A stretch of 64,000 nucleotides of DNA from Buxus sempervirens (lineage: Eukaryota > Streptophyta > Magnoliopsida > Buxales > Buxaceae), in assembly GCA_947561395.2 (NCBI GenBank), contig CANNZS020000236.1, forward strand, positions 234,457 through 298,456, in the 5' to 3' direction. Shown piece by piece: positions 22,336-34,327 of the stretch. The position numbers were made by a program, and so were the translations under genes. Under the pieces are notes generated by a model, which was not told the origin of the DNA, made no database searches, and saw only the letters and a program-made list of their open reading frames with translations. Numbering within the stretch: position 1 is the stretch's first letter; each line of letters begins with the position of its first letter.

Positions 22336-23440
22336 CCAAAGCTTACGACCGCTTGGAATGGGACTTTCTGTATGCTGTCATAGAAAAGTGTGGCTTTTAT
22401 TCTGGTTTTATCAAGCAAACGGAGGCTTTGCTCGAAAGCCTACGTGCGCGCTAGCACACTTCCTTTTCTTCGTTGCATGAAAAAAAAATATTTTTCTGTT
22501 ATCGTCAATGGGGCAATGCATGGTTTTTTCAAGAACTCTAGGGGTCTCCGGCAGGGTGACCCTCTATCCCCTAGCCTTTTCATCATTGCTGAAGAGGTGC
22601 TAAGTAGAGGGCTCAGTCGCTTGTTCTCTCATAACCTTGTGGGTTACTACAGGCATGGCAGAGGTCAGATTCCCATCACTCATCTTTTATTTGCAGATGA
22701 CACGCTGATATTCTTTAATGTTTCAAAACAATTTCTGGTTACTGATCGTAGACCACCCTTGGTTCTTATGAAGCTTCTTCGGGGCAACTTATCAATAAAG
22801 GCAAAAGTGCCCTATATCTATCCAAGAAGATCTCAGATGCAAGAAAATTGGTCATCCAAAACGTCTCTGGTATCCCTGAAAAAGAATTTCCGTTCAAATA
22901 TTTTGGGGTTCCCATTATCAAAGGTAGACTCAAGACTTCTTCTCTGAGATGGTTTCTAAGGCGCGCAAACAAAAAAGGTAGAGGGCTGGCAAGGTAAATT
23001 GTGAAACCTGGCGGGAAGGACTGTTCTGATAAAACATGTCTTATCTTCCATCCCTTTACACATGCTAGCTGGTACACCTGTTCCCAAAGGTATTTTAGCT
23101 TCTATTAACAGCATCTTGGCGAGATTTTTCTGGGCGGATAGAGATGACTCTCGGCACAGAAATTGGGTGGCATGGAATGCAGTCTCCTCCACCCTCGAAG
23201 AAGGGGGGCTTGCAATTCGATCTTTTCAAGATAAGATGTGGCCAAGGCGATGCGTATGAAAATGGCATGGAAACTCCTTACTGAAACTAGCCTTTGGTCC
23301 ACCCTCTTCAAACAGAAATACATGCAAAACATTCATCCTTGGTACAATAATCGGACTAAAACAAATACAGATTGGTGGGGCCACAAAGAAAAAATCCAAG
23401 CAAAAGTTACTAGTTTGGGTACAAGAATAGTGCATAGATC
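22336..23440 (+). mobile_element. LINE (non-LTR) reverse-transcriptase fragment
   Basis: Plus-strand frames give KAYDRLEWDFLY (palm motif A region, about 22341), SVIVNG, LRQGDPLSPSLF (motif B) and THLLFADDTLIF (catalytic FADD, about 22680-22712). After shifts come ILARFFWADRDD, the EEGGLAIR segment (about 23060-23230), and LWSTLFKQKYM near 23300. This order is that of plant L1-type LINE ORF2 from mid-RT to the post-RT region. Endonuclease and RNase H are absent. Frame changes near 22450, 22735 and 23240 show decay. It belongs to a different family from the one at 50.7-52.0 kb, judging from the differing residues around the shared landmarks. Confidence 0.88.
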
Positions 23441-23800
23441 ATACCCAAAAGACATGAAAAATGACCAAGAAAGCATGTTCGATCACTACTTGTAGTGGCG
23501 CGTGGCGTGAGCAGGTGGTCTTCGATCATGGTTCTTAGCATGCACATGTCCTCGAACATCAATAATAGGGGAACCTAGCTTGCTGTCAAGGCCAAACCCG
23601 GATGCGAGTGTGGCCGCCTACGCTACAAACAACTCTTCCTCTCGTCACTACCATGATAGAATGGGTAGGTCCTGCCCGCTCTATCCTTACGTGTACAAGG
23701 TGGGGTTATAAAGACAACTAATCACACCCATACAATCTAGGCACAATAAAGGTCCACCAAAAACAAAATGCAGCACCTATGTACAGTCCAAGAGTGGGCT

Positions 23801-24000
23801 NNNNNNNNNNNNNNNNNNNNNNNNNNNNNNNNNNNNNNNNNNNNNNNNNNNNNNNNNNNNNNNNNNNNNNNNNNNNNNNNNNNNNNNNNNNNNNNNNNNN
23901 NNNNNNNNNNNNNNNNNNNNNNNNNNNNNNNNNNNNNNNNNNNNNNNNNNNNNNNNNNNNNNNNNNNNNNNNNNNNNNNNNNNNNNNNNNNNNNNNNNNN
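23801..24000. other. Assembly gap (200 N)
   Basis: Exactly 200 N. The right repeat arm starts at the first base after it, so the gap hides the inner boundary of that arm and whatever lies between it and the LINE side. Confidence 1.
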
Positions 24001-25295
24001 AAGACAGGAAAGTGTCCATACAGACAGCTACCACTTTTCTACAAATAGAGCCCTGTCGTCGTCGAGCTGCCTTGAAACTATTTAAACGCGACCTTTCCGC
24101 ACTTGTCTGTCGTTTCAAGCTTCCAAAACAAGCAGAAAAACAATATACCGTTGTTCTATGCCCGGTTCAGCAGCTCGAAGTTCATCTTTGTTGTTTGCTA
24201 GAGGTACGATAGGACGGAGGGAGATCCACTGATAAGGCGGTTTTGGTGACATTTCTATTCTGTACCAAAACCATCTGTCTCGGTTCTGACCACAAGGCGA
24301 AGCCAAAAGGAGGGCATTTCTCAGCGGAAGAGCGCTATACGTTCCACATTTCTCAGCGACAGCGGAAAGAAGACCAATAAGGTGGGATCCGAAGGCTCAG
24401 TCCCTCAAAGCGTACGGTTCGGGCCGGCGTTGTCAGAAAGAGGCGAAGCCGAGAAAGCAGCGTGTACGGTACGGGTTTCGGTAGTGATCTACTTGATCTG
24501 GTAAGCTTAGGTTAGTGGAGTGGTAAGTTAATCTCGACAGGTTTCAAAGCTTCAAGCTTACAAAACAAGACCTAAGGAGTTTGGAGCCCTTGAGTTCTCC
24601 GCCGGTAATGGGAAGATGAGCTTCTCCATTGTAAAGGTATCTGCTCGAGGAGCCTGTCCCTGCCTGCTTATCCAGACCAAACAGCAACCTTTGGTCCTTC
24701 GGGCTGAGGCTCAAGGCGGGAATCAAGGGTATGGGTTCAAGGCTGCTCTACTTACTGGGAATGGGATCCCGTAAAAGGGCACATGACGAATGGGCCCCCC
24801 GTGGATTTGTTTGACTATATATTGTCTATGCCTACTTCCTTGTATTTGAGAAAGAAAAGTCCAGTGCTTTCTTTCATTGTCTATCTCGCTGTTTCGGTCG
24901 ACTCTACGGTTGAAAGAGTAGGTGGTGCTGCGTCTTTATGCTTCGGCTTTTGATGCCTCCGTTCAAGACTCACACTCCTTGGCGGAGCTGGAACTTAGTT
25001 GGAAAAGTAAAAAGCTCTGGCTCGAGCTACGCTACGGCCCTTTGTGCAGCGGCATTTGCTTGCCCAGTTGCTTCTGATTCGACTTCTTCTTTTGGCTATA
25101 GACCATATCCACACCCTTCTTGAAAGGGGAGGAATTCTTCTCCCACTCGCCACCCGCATTCCGGGATTGCTGAAAGTCTGGTTCTAACGTAGGATTTTTT
25201 CAACAGGAAATTATTTGTATTCATGTCAGGATTTCGCGCTGAGGAGGCCTCTTCGCTCCGTTGGGACGAGCTGGTCGAGATGTGCTTAGGAGCTA

Positions 25296-25347
25296 CTTGT
25301 AAGCCTCTCCGGCTTGCTCATCTCTGGAACCCGGAGAGGCTTACAAG
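25296..25347. repeat. Perfect 17-bp hairpin, right repeat copy
   Basis: Inverted copy of the stem-loop at 3245-3296. Confidence 0.8.
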
Positions 25348-25501
25348 TTGGTGCTTTTAGAGATACGGGAAAAGAGGTTGCGAATCCAGCTTCAAAACTA
25401 CAGGTGCGCGTCTTATTGACCACAACACTTGTCATACAACCAGAGAAAGCAACAATAGACTAACTTTCAGCGGTCGCATGACAAGTGCACGCGGCTGCTC
25501 T

Positions 25502-26399
25502 TCAGTTGCCTTTAATCTTATCTAACCACTGATAAGACTTTAACCAAAGACGTATACATACGATGTCGACATTCCAACGCACAGACAATTCCGGTAAAGG
25601 AATTGGTGCTGTCCTCTTAGAATGAGATCGTAACAACGGAAAAGAATACCATATTTGTGATACTTATGTAATTTGTCTTTCCGATCCGGTCGAAAACAAA
25701 CGGCCGGAGGATCTAGGAAATCGACAATCGGTAGTGAATAGTCCACTAATGCTTTGGAATACTACAAAAAGTACTCACTGCAGGAACGAACCCATAAGGA
25801 TAGTTCCCATTTCTCTGTAAGTAAGGCGGCGTCTTCATCTAGTTGCTGATGGAGATCATCGACCAAACGTTCGACGAAGCCCCAAATCAGGGCGACAAGA
25901 CTCGACAAGCATCGCTCTTATCATTCCAAAATGGTACAATTTATTAATAATTCCTTCAGGGAATCCTAACCATATAGAGAAAGGAAGAGGACGTATCCCA
26001 CCAGGTGAATAAGCGAAAAAAATATTGCAAAACCAGTGCCTATTGTAATTCGGGTTAATATGACCCGGCATAGCATAATATATTCTATACCCAGACCCAG
26101 CACCTCTCAATCTTAACGAAGTCTGCAAAGAGTCACACCCTATATATTTAAGCACAGGCATCCAGGCGGACGGCAGATCTAATCATCTTAATACAACTAG
26201 GTGATAGATCTCGATCGAGAATCCGAAATTTCTTTGCGAATTCAAGACCACCAATATCAGAGATTAAGGACTTCGGAATCGAAATCCCAACCCCTAATTG
26301 GGCCATAACATCTCGATAGACCTCCGCTACCTGAGCATCCCCGATGACTATATCGTCACCGAGGAGCTCATATTTAGTGAACTTTCGGCCTGCATACAC
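25502..26399 (-). pseudogene. Mitovirus-derived RdRp remnant, right repeat copy
   Basis: Identical to the copy at 2193-3090, on the minus strand. The GDD motif lies at 26352-26360, and the breaks are the same (frame changes near 26150 and 25855, an in-frame stop near 25760). The shared breaks mean the remnant had decayed before the arms were duplicated or last homogenised. Confidence 0.85.
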
Positions 26400-28762
26400 C
26401 CTATCCTATCTGCACATAACCACACAAGAATGTGATGACTAAGTGCAAATAGCGGCCAAGAGGAAAGGTACCCTAAAGGTTAGAGAAAGATGCGCATTTC
26501 TCCTTCCCTAAACGAAAGAGAGATCGATTCCTTTCCCCTGATCTACGACCACCCTTACCTCTCTTGTTAGGCGTGTCCCTTTCATATTAGGCGTGGACCT
26601 TTGCTATCAATAACTGAGATATCAACCAACCTATTAACTAAACTAGACCGCTTTTAGGAAGGATTCCTGGACTGGACTGACTTACCTAAAGCAAGGAAGG
26701 CAAGGCAAGGACGGAAAGGAACAAGAATAGGTTTGACTAAAGCAAGGACAGGCAAGGCAAGACGGCTGTTAAGAAGTCCTCGCTCGGGACAGCCCCTTCT
26801 TAGACTAGAAAGACTTATTCTGCCTCAATCGAAACCTTGCCCTCTCTTCCCGCATTCATTCCCCTCCCGTTCGGTGCAATCGTTTGGAATGAAGAACCAC
26901 CGGAATGGGGCATGAGCTGACCATTACACGGTGCTTGGTGTCCCCAGAGCCACCTCCGAATGAGAAGATCCACTTTACGGAGGTTAGGCGGATTTCCTAT
27001 CCCCAACCCCACATAGGTAGCAGCACTAGTTGCAGCAGTTGAATCCGTTGCTTCTCGCGCCCCTTCCCCTTTCATGCTCGTTTGAGCCCGTAACCGGTCT
27101 CTCTCTGTAAAGCATTCCTTTAAGTTCCCAGGACATGAAATGGTCTCTTTATAGTGTTTAAGGAAGCTCTATTTAAACAGCTAAAAGATATCCTTTGGAG
27201 CGTTGTACCTGGGGGTACCTACGGTAACCGAGGAATCAAACTGTAGCTTTATAGTCTAAAGGATAGTCTTAATGCAGTGAATGGACTGTTTAGAACTCCT
27301 ATAAGGAGATATAAACACTATTTCACCAGCTATAAGAAAGAGTTAAAGGAGTTATTACATATATAAACTAAGATATGAGATAGATCTATTAAGTATAGGA
27401 ACTCATAGGATCTATCAGTCATTAAGAAGAGGAAGTAAGAGCTATCCTTTAGTCGCTCATAAGCTCTATACTGCAGAAACCCGACACCGCTCTTTGCTGC
27501 TGCTTATTGTCTGCTAGCTCTCTTAGCGCGTCTACGAGGATTTTCTTACTGCTGCTATCTTCGCCTCGTTGTCTGCCTTTACTTAGTCTTTCTTTCCTTG
27601 ACAAGAGAACTTCCATTTCATCGAAATCACATAATCTACTGAGGGACCTGAACGAGAAGGCTGTTTTCTTAGCGTTTAACGGCATGTTTATGAGCCGGTT
27701 GTCAAAACGACTATACGAACAGTCCTCTCCATTGCTCTAGGCCAAGGTTGGCAAATCAAACCACTTTATGTTAACCTTTCACTTAATTCATGAAAATGAA
27801 TGAGGTGCGCGCGGCAGACGGGAATAACAAGACTCTATGGCTTAACGACGTTCCTTCCCCACCAAAACCCTTACTCGGGCCTCGACAGGGTGAGAGTAGT
27901 TGGGTCGAAATGAGCGTCTCCTTTGCGAGGAGGTTGCTTTCGCGTGAAGATTAAGGACCTGCAGACGGCAGAATTCGCTTATGTTAAGAAGGATTTATTT
28001 ATATGAGGTGGCGTTGGTAGTCTTATTCTGTGGACGATGCATGGAACTTCGATCTAAGTCGAGCTAGCCCTAGTATGGACGGTCTTGAGTGCCGGGACCT
28101 TAACCATATGATTCTGATCTACGATAGGGGTATTCCCAGTGGTCTGTTAATACAATTTTCCGGAATGCTTCACCCAATAATAGGTCTGTTCGGATTGGAG
28201 GTCTTGGTAAAGGGCCTTCCCATTTCCTTCGAACTTCGCCTTGCTGGTGGTGGGCGTGCGTGAGCGTCCCTCTCCTTCTACTGCTGTGAGTGCTTACTAT
28301 CTTCTGAAGCCCTTCTGCTGCCGCGGGTAGGCCATCATATGTGTGTGGTGGGGCTCTAGTCTGGGAACTTATGCCGGCTTAGTCAGTCTGAAGCTGCCCT
28401 TGTTTAGGTGTGATGAGCTACCTGGACATTCTATCTAATCTCGTAGTGGACAGGCTGCTTCGAAATAGTCTTGCTTGCGGTTCGTGACCTAAGCGACCAC
28501 GGATTTGAATATAGCTAAAGGTATGCCCAATATAAAAACTCTTTTTCCGGTTTCCAAGAGGTGTCAAACCAGAAAGAAAGAGACAGGTCATCCCTAAAGA
28601 GATGCCTAAAGGGCACAAAACCAAAACAGGGGTTAAAGATGGCACGGTTTCAGCTTTCCCGGTTTGATCAGGTGGCAGCTGTCGGGGTACTGGTAACTAG
28701 CTTTGGTCCCTCTCTCTTCGTTGCGTGGTCTTGAATAGTGGTTCCTCGGTTGCCTGAAGGTC

Positions 28763-29356
28763 TCTTTGAGGTTTAGGCTACAGGCGGTATTCGTCTTTGG
28801 CTAAGGATTTCCATCCTCAATATAACCGACACTGGTATAGGCACGTTTTGGTGGCCTTCTCGCCTGGTGGAATCATACCACTACCGTTTCCTATCTGGTT
28901 AGGTTTTCCAGATGGGTTAGTAGTTAATTGCTATCACCTTGGTATGGTGCGGTATTTTCTTTTGGAGTCGTGTCGTCCAGATGACAAGTATTTGTTGTCT
29001 GTGCGGGATGATTTTGAGCGTAAGCTCACTGAAGAAGGGGACTTCTACGTGGAGAAAGTCATGCTCAGATATTGGGTGGAATCTCTCGTACGATATGTCC
29101 GGTGGTATGAGGAAGCCTGTTGTGACTTCACTTTACCTTTGGAACAACTATTAGATCCACCTGCGGTTTGTCTACGTCCTGATCGGAAAGACCTGTTAAG
29201 TAAGTTTACATAACAAATATGGTCTGATGTTCAGATGTTAGAATCCGTCAGCGTCGCTGTCCGCTACCTTTAATGGACAGCGCTGTGCGATTGAATGTTG
29301 AAGTTGTGCAATCTCGTCTTTGGTTAAGGGCCAACTCTTGGTTGGAGTTGTTTTAA
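28763..29356 (+). pseudogene. Second mitovirus-derived RdRp remnant (paralogue)
   Basis: The longest frame (28797-29213, 138 codons from a non-ATG start) has NRHWYRH, FSPGGIIPLPFPIWLGFP, ESCRPD and LDPPAVCLRPDRKD, aligning in order with the in-repeat remnant. A short upstream part in another frame (SLRFR, about 28763) and a downstream part after a stop at 29211-29213 and one shift (MDSAVRLN, then RLWLRANSW, ending at TAA 29354-29356) complete the C-terminal region. Motif C and everything before it are missing. It is less broken than the repeat copies and clearly diverged from them, so it represents another integration or a much older duplication. It starts about 170 bases outside the right arm. 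Confidence 0.85.
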
Positions 29357-31360
29357 CGGACCGAAGAGTGCCACTACGATAAGTTTCAGCTTATCCGGAG
29401 GATAAACTTCTTCCTTTTACCTTTCGTTCCACTTTCTAGTTTAATTAATAGGTTTTTGGTACGGTACTATTCCCATGTTAAATTGCCCTGCCTTTCTAAA
29501 GGCCTGTTACATCTTTCTTTTTTTAAATACCCCTCCTCCTTCCTACCCCATGCACCGCCCTTCCTTTGTTGAAGCTATTACTCAGACTCTTTTTCGTACT
29601 ATTGGCAGTGGAAGAAAGATCTTAGAATAAGTATCCGATTCAAAGTATTCGTTGCATATGGGTACCTCAGGCTACGGGTCCGGTCTCGTGTGGTACCAAT
29701 CTATAGGTCGGGGGGAGGAGACCTCCGAAGGAGCGGTGGCAGACTTTGCTATTACATCCTCCGATGCGGCTACAGAAAGAAATTCAAGGGCAACATCCGA
29801 TGCGATGAAGCAGTGGCAGCTAAAAGTCAAAGCAATGGGCTGACTTCCTAGAGAACTTTGCTGACTCACCTGCTGACGATTGAAGCTGGGCTTCTAACTA
29901 CTATAACTATAGGTGGACTCTTCTCCCAACTCCTTCAGCACCATCCGTCGATTGAATAGAATAAGGGTTGTCAAACAAAAAATAGGCTCCAGCTCCCTCT
30001 GTGACTTTGGAAGTAGGACAAAACCACACATTAGCATTCGAAAGAAGAGGAAGCGTACTTTCGTATACGGCTGCACGCACGGACCTATCTCTTTCTTTTT
30101 TAGAATGAATTTCTTCGTCATGGTAGAACCCTAGTCTGGGGAACTTCGCTAACCGGAGGAAAACAAAAGAGACTCTTGCTTAAACTTAAACAAGGGAATA
30201 GCATGGATCTGCTCCTCTTGACTACAAAGCAGCTGTCGCTCTTGCATGGGCGGATAGCGTTGGGAAGGAAGAAACCGTAATCCGCACCTTGAACAAAAGG
30301 GGAACGATGAAGTTAGCCTAGCTTCGGTCTCTCTTCCCTTTCGTCTGCTATTCCTACGCCTTCCTGCCTGTACTTCATGTGAAACTCTCTAAGTAAGATA
30401 GATACATCTTTTGCCCGTAGTACTACAAGGAAAAGAAATGCGTTTTCTTTTTCTAAGCGCCCTGGAACGAAACTTATTGAATCACGAAGTCAGTTGTCCT
30501 ACTTTTGAGTATATAATGTGTAACATTTAGTATCTGCTAGGGAAGGAAGTTAGTATATTAGCATAGAGCGTAGAACAGAGAAAAGAGTCTCAAAGGATAA
30601 TAAGGAAACCTTTTTAAAAAACATTAGCGCTAACCAAGAAGTGTACCAGTGGTGAAGGAGAATATAATGTTTTTTTTTCCTGGGAACGAGAGTTTTCTGT
30701 CATTTTCTTTTGGGTGGATCATCTAGGTCTTTGATGCAGGATAGTTATCCATTAAATCTGGATACATTGTCCATGTCTTTCAAGGAGGTTTCTCCTCAGG
30801 AGAAGAACTTCTTTGCTTCGGGCTTTGTTTATTCACTTTATTACTTAATAATCACAAAACGCTTTCTGCTGGATTGGAGATTACTTGGTTTCTTGCTTGC
30901 GAGCATTAATACTCTATATAAATAAGGTTAGACTTATAGCTGGATTGAAGACTCTATTGAAGGTTAGCATTATGGATTGCTTGAAGAAGCGAGCATTCCG
31001 TATTCTTTCTTTTCTTCTTGGCTTAGCTCCTTTACCTGGTAAACTACTAGAACGTAAGCCGCAACGCGTCAGGTTGTTGATAGGTGCCTATAAACTACTT
31101 AAAAGTAAGCAGCAAGTCACGGAGCAAGTGTAGTCTCGACCGGTAGGGATAGGGATTCGAAGAAAGACTAAAAAAGAGGAAGTTGAGCTTAAGAGTCAGG
31201 CTCGACCAACCCACCAAGCAACTACACTGACGGAACGGAATGAAACTTAAGAAGAGGGTATGAAATAGATTTCATATCCTGCTGCACCCAGCTGGTCATA
31301 GGTCCATTACCTACGGGGGGAGACCCCACCCACACTTCTCCGATCCAATGCAGCCCAGCC
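29357..31360. other. Gene-poor stretch
   Basis: I see no supportable gene. The frames at 30710-30925 and 30885-31133 (the second Leu/Lys-rich) are unrecognised. A short diverged word pair is shared with 40830-40864 (see 30528-30562). Confidence 0.35.
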
Positions 31361-31376
31361 ACCTTATTTGAGAGTA

Positions 31377-32053
31377 ATGGCGTGGCTCAGTCTATGGAGA
31401 TACAGAGGGGGATATCTCCGAGGCCATGTATTTGAGTGGGGCTTGGCCTTCTTGATGGAAATCCTGTTCCTTTATGGATTGAAAAATATAAATCTGAATG
31501 GATTGACAAATCGAAATCTGACCTTCTCTCTTTCGATATTTATGATCTTTCTGTTGGAACTCTTGGTCCCGCTGGACCCAATCTGGAAAGGAATATATAT
31601 AAAATACATATTATGCCCTCTCTCGGGGGCTTTAGCCATTTTCTTTCTCTATAAAGCGAGAAGTGATAAAGAACACTTTGTCACTTCTTTTTTGTATTTT
31701 ATTACTGGTCTCAATCTTTGTTTCGTATTTCAGAACAAAGAAGGAGCCTTTTATTTTATTATATATATAAAATTATATTTGTAATTTTATCTTCTCTGGC
31801 CTGTTTGCGAATCCATAAGCATAAGCTACGATGGTCGCAATTTCTTTCCGAATTTTTCTTTCTTATTTCCAAAGGAAAGACGCTGTTTTTCTTCCTTTTT
31901 TATGGCCCCATTGGCTTGCTTATCACATTATATTCGTACAACGACACATCCAACGAATGGATGACTAATTGGGCTACTTCTCTTATTTTCCAGGTCGCAT
32001 TGATCCCAATTTTAGAATTTTTTATTAAATCTACAGGAGAACATGAAAAATGA
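31377..32053 (+). pseudogene. Unrecognised multi-span membrane protein frame, broken at a TA repeat
   Basis: From ATG 31377 an open frame runs to 31784 and encodes several hydrophobic segments: around WGLAFLMEILFLYGL, FSLSIFMIFLLELLVPL, CPLSGALAIFFLY, and FVTSFLYFITGLNLCFVF. An overlapping frame (31718-32053) continues the hydrophobic character with FFFLFYGPIGLLITLYSY and ATSLIFQVALIPILEFF and ends IKSTGEHEK. The two frames differ by +2 and overlap across (TA)5 at 31760-31769, so one extra TA unit (or loss of one base) explains the break. The whole would be about 220 residues with five or six spans. I do not recognise the family. Composition and length make it the best candidate for a once-real organellar gene in this window. 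Editing or slippage rescue is possible but unsupported. Confidence 0.5.
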
Positions 32054-32705
32054 TAACATTTTTTAGGGTAAAAAAGGAGTACTCGCCGGGGATAAGGGAC
32101 CCCCCGGGTCGATTTTAGGCGTTTGGAATATGGTTTGTTGTTGGGAGGTAAACTTGGGTGCTATCTGTTCCCGGAAGCAAAAGTCGTTGAAGCCCAAGGC
32201 GACAACGAGGCCCCCGCCCAACTCTTACACAATCAGTTGTGGAGGACGTAGATTTGCACGTGGAATAAATCCATATAATAGTATTGCATAATCTTATGAT
32301 TCAGATACTCAAAAAATGACCAGACAACCTGGAGGCACTTATCTCACCTTGAAATAAAGGAAGGTGGGCTGATATGGAAATCCTAACAAAACCAAACGCA
32401 CGCCTACTCTCTTATTTAGAACCAGCAAGGCGCTTTGCTCGGTCGGAGATAGAAGGCAACTTCCCTGCCATGAGAGAAGGTATCGGGGACAAAGACTCGA
32501 AAAAAGCCTCTCTTTGTCCCACTTCTGAAATCTAGTGTAAATATCCCCCTCTCCATGAGTAGAAATGCACTCGATCTGTCCATCCTCATACATTATTATA
32601 GTAAGGCAGCGCTTTCAGGCTAGTATGATGTTTCGGTACATTCTTCCTAGACAGGTTTTCATACCTTAGATGCCCTTCTGTTCTTACTAGTACTTGATTT
32701 GACGT

Positions 32706-33058
32706 GACAGGCCTCACACTGACGAGTCTTCGGCTATAGAGAAGGCCATTGAATAGATAGAATGAGATCTGATCAGAGGATGCTTCTCGTTCATGCCACG
32801 GAACAGATAGGAAAAAGATTTGCTTACTCATCGACGATGGGGATCGAACCCTTTCCAAAACTATGGATAACACGGGACAACCAGACAGAGGGGAGCGGCA
32901 TTCTCGGGCTACCCTGGATAAGCGTACCAGTAGCGGCGTCACAGTCTCCGGCCTCGATTCCCAGAATAAAACTACCCTCGATCTCAACACACAGAGACTC
33001 CGCTGAGAAGGATTCTCGTGCCAACTATTATGTTCAAAGACAGGCCTCAAACTGACGA
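32706..33058. repeat. Diverged direct duplication, 333-base spacing
   Basis: The 20-mers at 32706-32725 and 33039-33058 differ at one base (gacaggcctcaaactgacga in the second). Downstream both copies keep an atagatagaat word and a cagagg word, so the duplicated unit was probably about 80 bases or more. Confidence 0.6.
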
Positions 33059-33934
33059 TTATTCTCGATTTAAATTTCCATAGATAGAATAGAAATTAGG
33101 CCATCTCCTCAGAGGCGGCTTCGGCTGCGTCTTTGCCTATTCTCATCTGAGATAGCGTCTCATGACACCCATACCAAAAGAAGTCGTTGACCCAGCTACG
33201 ATCAGCACTTCCCGCAGAATGAGAAAAGGGCATCCCGAAGAGTCTTTATTTGAAAATAGGGGTTGGAACCATAAAGAGTAGAATGAGAGGCTAATAGATA
33301 GAGTAGGCAGCAGAAGCTCAACAAAGTTCCACGAGGGAATATTAAGAGTCGCTGAAGATTATAGGACATCTGACTTTTGTCGCCTCTTTGAGGCATTCCC
33401 CCCCAGGGAAGTTGTTTGTTCCAGTCACTAAGCGTCCTCCCTTTTGGGAAAGGATTGAATTGCGTAGAATGGGACGCTGATAATGGGACGTTTAAGTTTT
33501 GTACAGGATTGAGTGTCTTTCTTTGGAGGCCCCCAATGCCTAACCTAATAGGGGATTCCCCATAGATGGATCAAGAAAGTAGGGCTCTTATCTTTCAACG
33601 CCTTTCGTGGTTTGGGAGGAAATCTCAAGAGTCCGCCCGAAGAGATGAAGGAATGAATGCGTAAAGTCGAGAGTACGCCGTCTGGAAGCGGGGCTATTAG
33701 GGGCCAACTCATAAATTCGAATGCTACTCTTTAGCGATAATAATACCTTGCTAGTTGGAAGCTCCTGCAGCGTCAACAGCAGCGGTCATTGCCCCCTTTC
33801 TGGCTTCCTTGCTTGGTTCCCTTCCTTGCCTGGCTGTTAGAGTTGACTAATGGCTTTCGCTATCCGTTTCGGAGAGCGTGAAATGAACTGAAATCCTGAT
33901 CCGATCAAAGCGGATTCCAGAATCGAAACCTTCC

Positions 33935-34327
33935 TCAAGCAATTGCCTCTTCATCTTTCTTTCCCCACGCCTTCTGCCTTTGCTGTTCTTGTCTCTCAAA
34001 AAGGGGAGTCCACTTCCCGATTCGACCCATTCCTCTAAGTTGGATCAGGCGCTCATACTCGATCATGCCTTTCAGACTCGAATCCAAAGTCAGCTGGATG
34101 CGTACCTTCCTAGACTTCGACTTCGAACCCTTGTCTTGTTTTTCAAGAATAGCTGAAATGGCTAGTTTCTTTACTGAAAACCTCGATTTGCACCCTAGAA
34201 CATAAAAATAGGGGCATCCAAAAACGGGGATTTCAAAGCTCAAAACCTGCCCAGGAACAACCGAAACCTCATACGCGCCAGACAGCTGCCATACTGGAAG
34301 AACGAATTGACTCGACAAGGAAACCAA
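33935..34327 (-). CDS. Hypothetical 130-codon open frame
   Basis: Not recognised. The N-terminal half is hydrophobic/aromatic (SFEIPVFGCPYFYVLGC) and the C-terminal half strongly basic and charged (KQDKGSKSKSRKVRIQ, then ERQEQQRQKAWGKK). The frame opens at TTG, and its first ATG is about 80 codons in, so if real it is a fragment. No neighbour suggests a role. Confidence 0.2.
   Translation of the reverse strand: MVSLSSQFVLPVWQLSGAYEVSVVPGQVLSFEIPVFGCPYFYVLGCKSRFSVKKLAISAILEKQDKGSKSKSRKVRIQLTLDSSLKGMIEYERLIQLRGMGRIGKWTPLFERQEQQRQKAWGKKDEEAIA

Larger units (their letters stand above)
24001..28591. repeat. Large inverted repeat, right arm
   Basis: This is the reverse complement of 1-4591. The paired frames include 24012-24212 with 4380-4580, 25540-25746 with 2846-3052, 26148-26399 with 2193-2444, and 28030-28263 with 329-562, each translating identically. 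Beyond 28591 the sequence continues into unique DNA and a second mitovirus remnant. The left end abuts the gap. Confidence 0.93.

Noticed and set aside
23768..24118. Open frames running through the N gap
   Set aside because: They are open only because N codons cannot be stops. The sequence there is unknown.
32836..32855. Possible minus-strand tRNA T-arm (gggatcgaaccc)
   Set aside because: The T-stem pairs at only four of five positions, and no complementary acceptor stem lies about 70 bases away.
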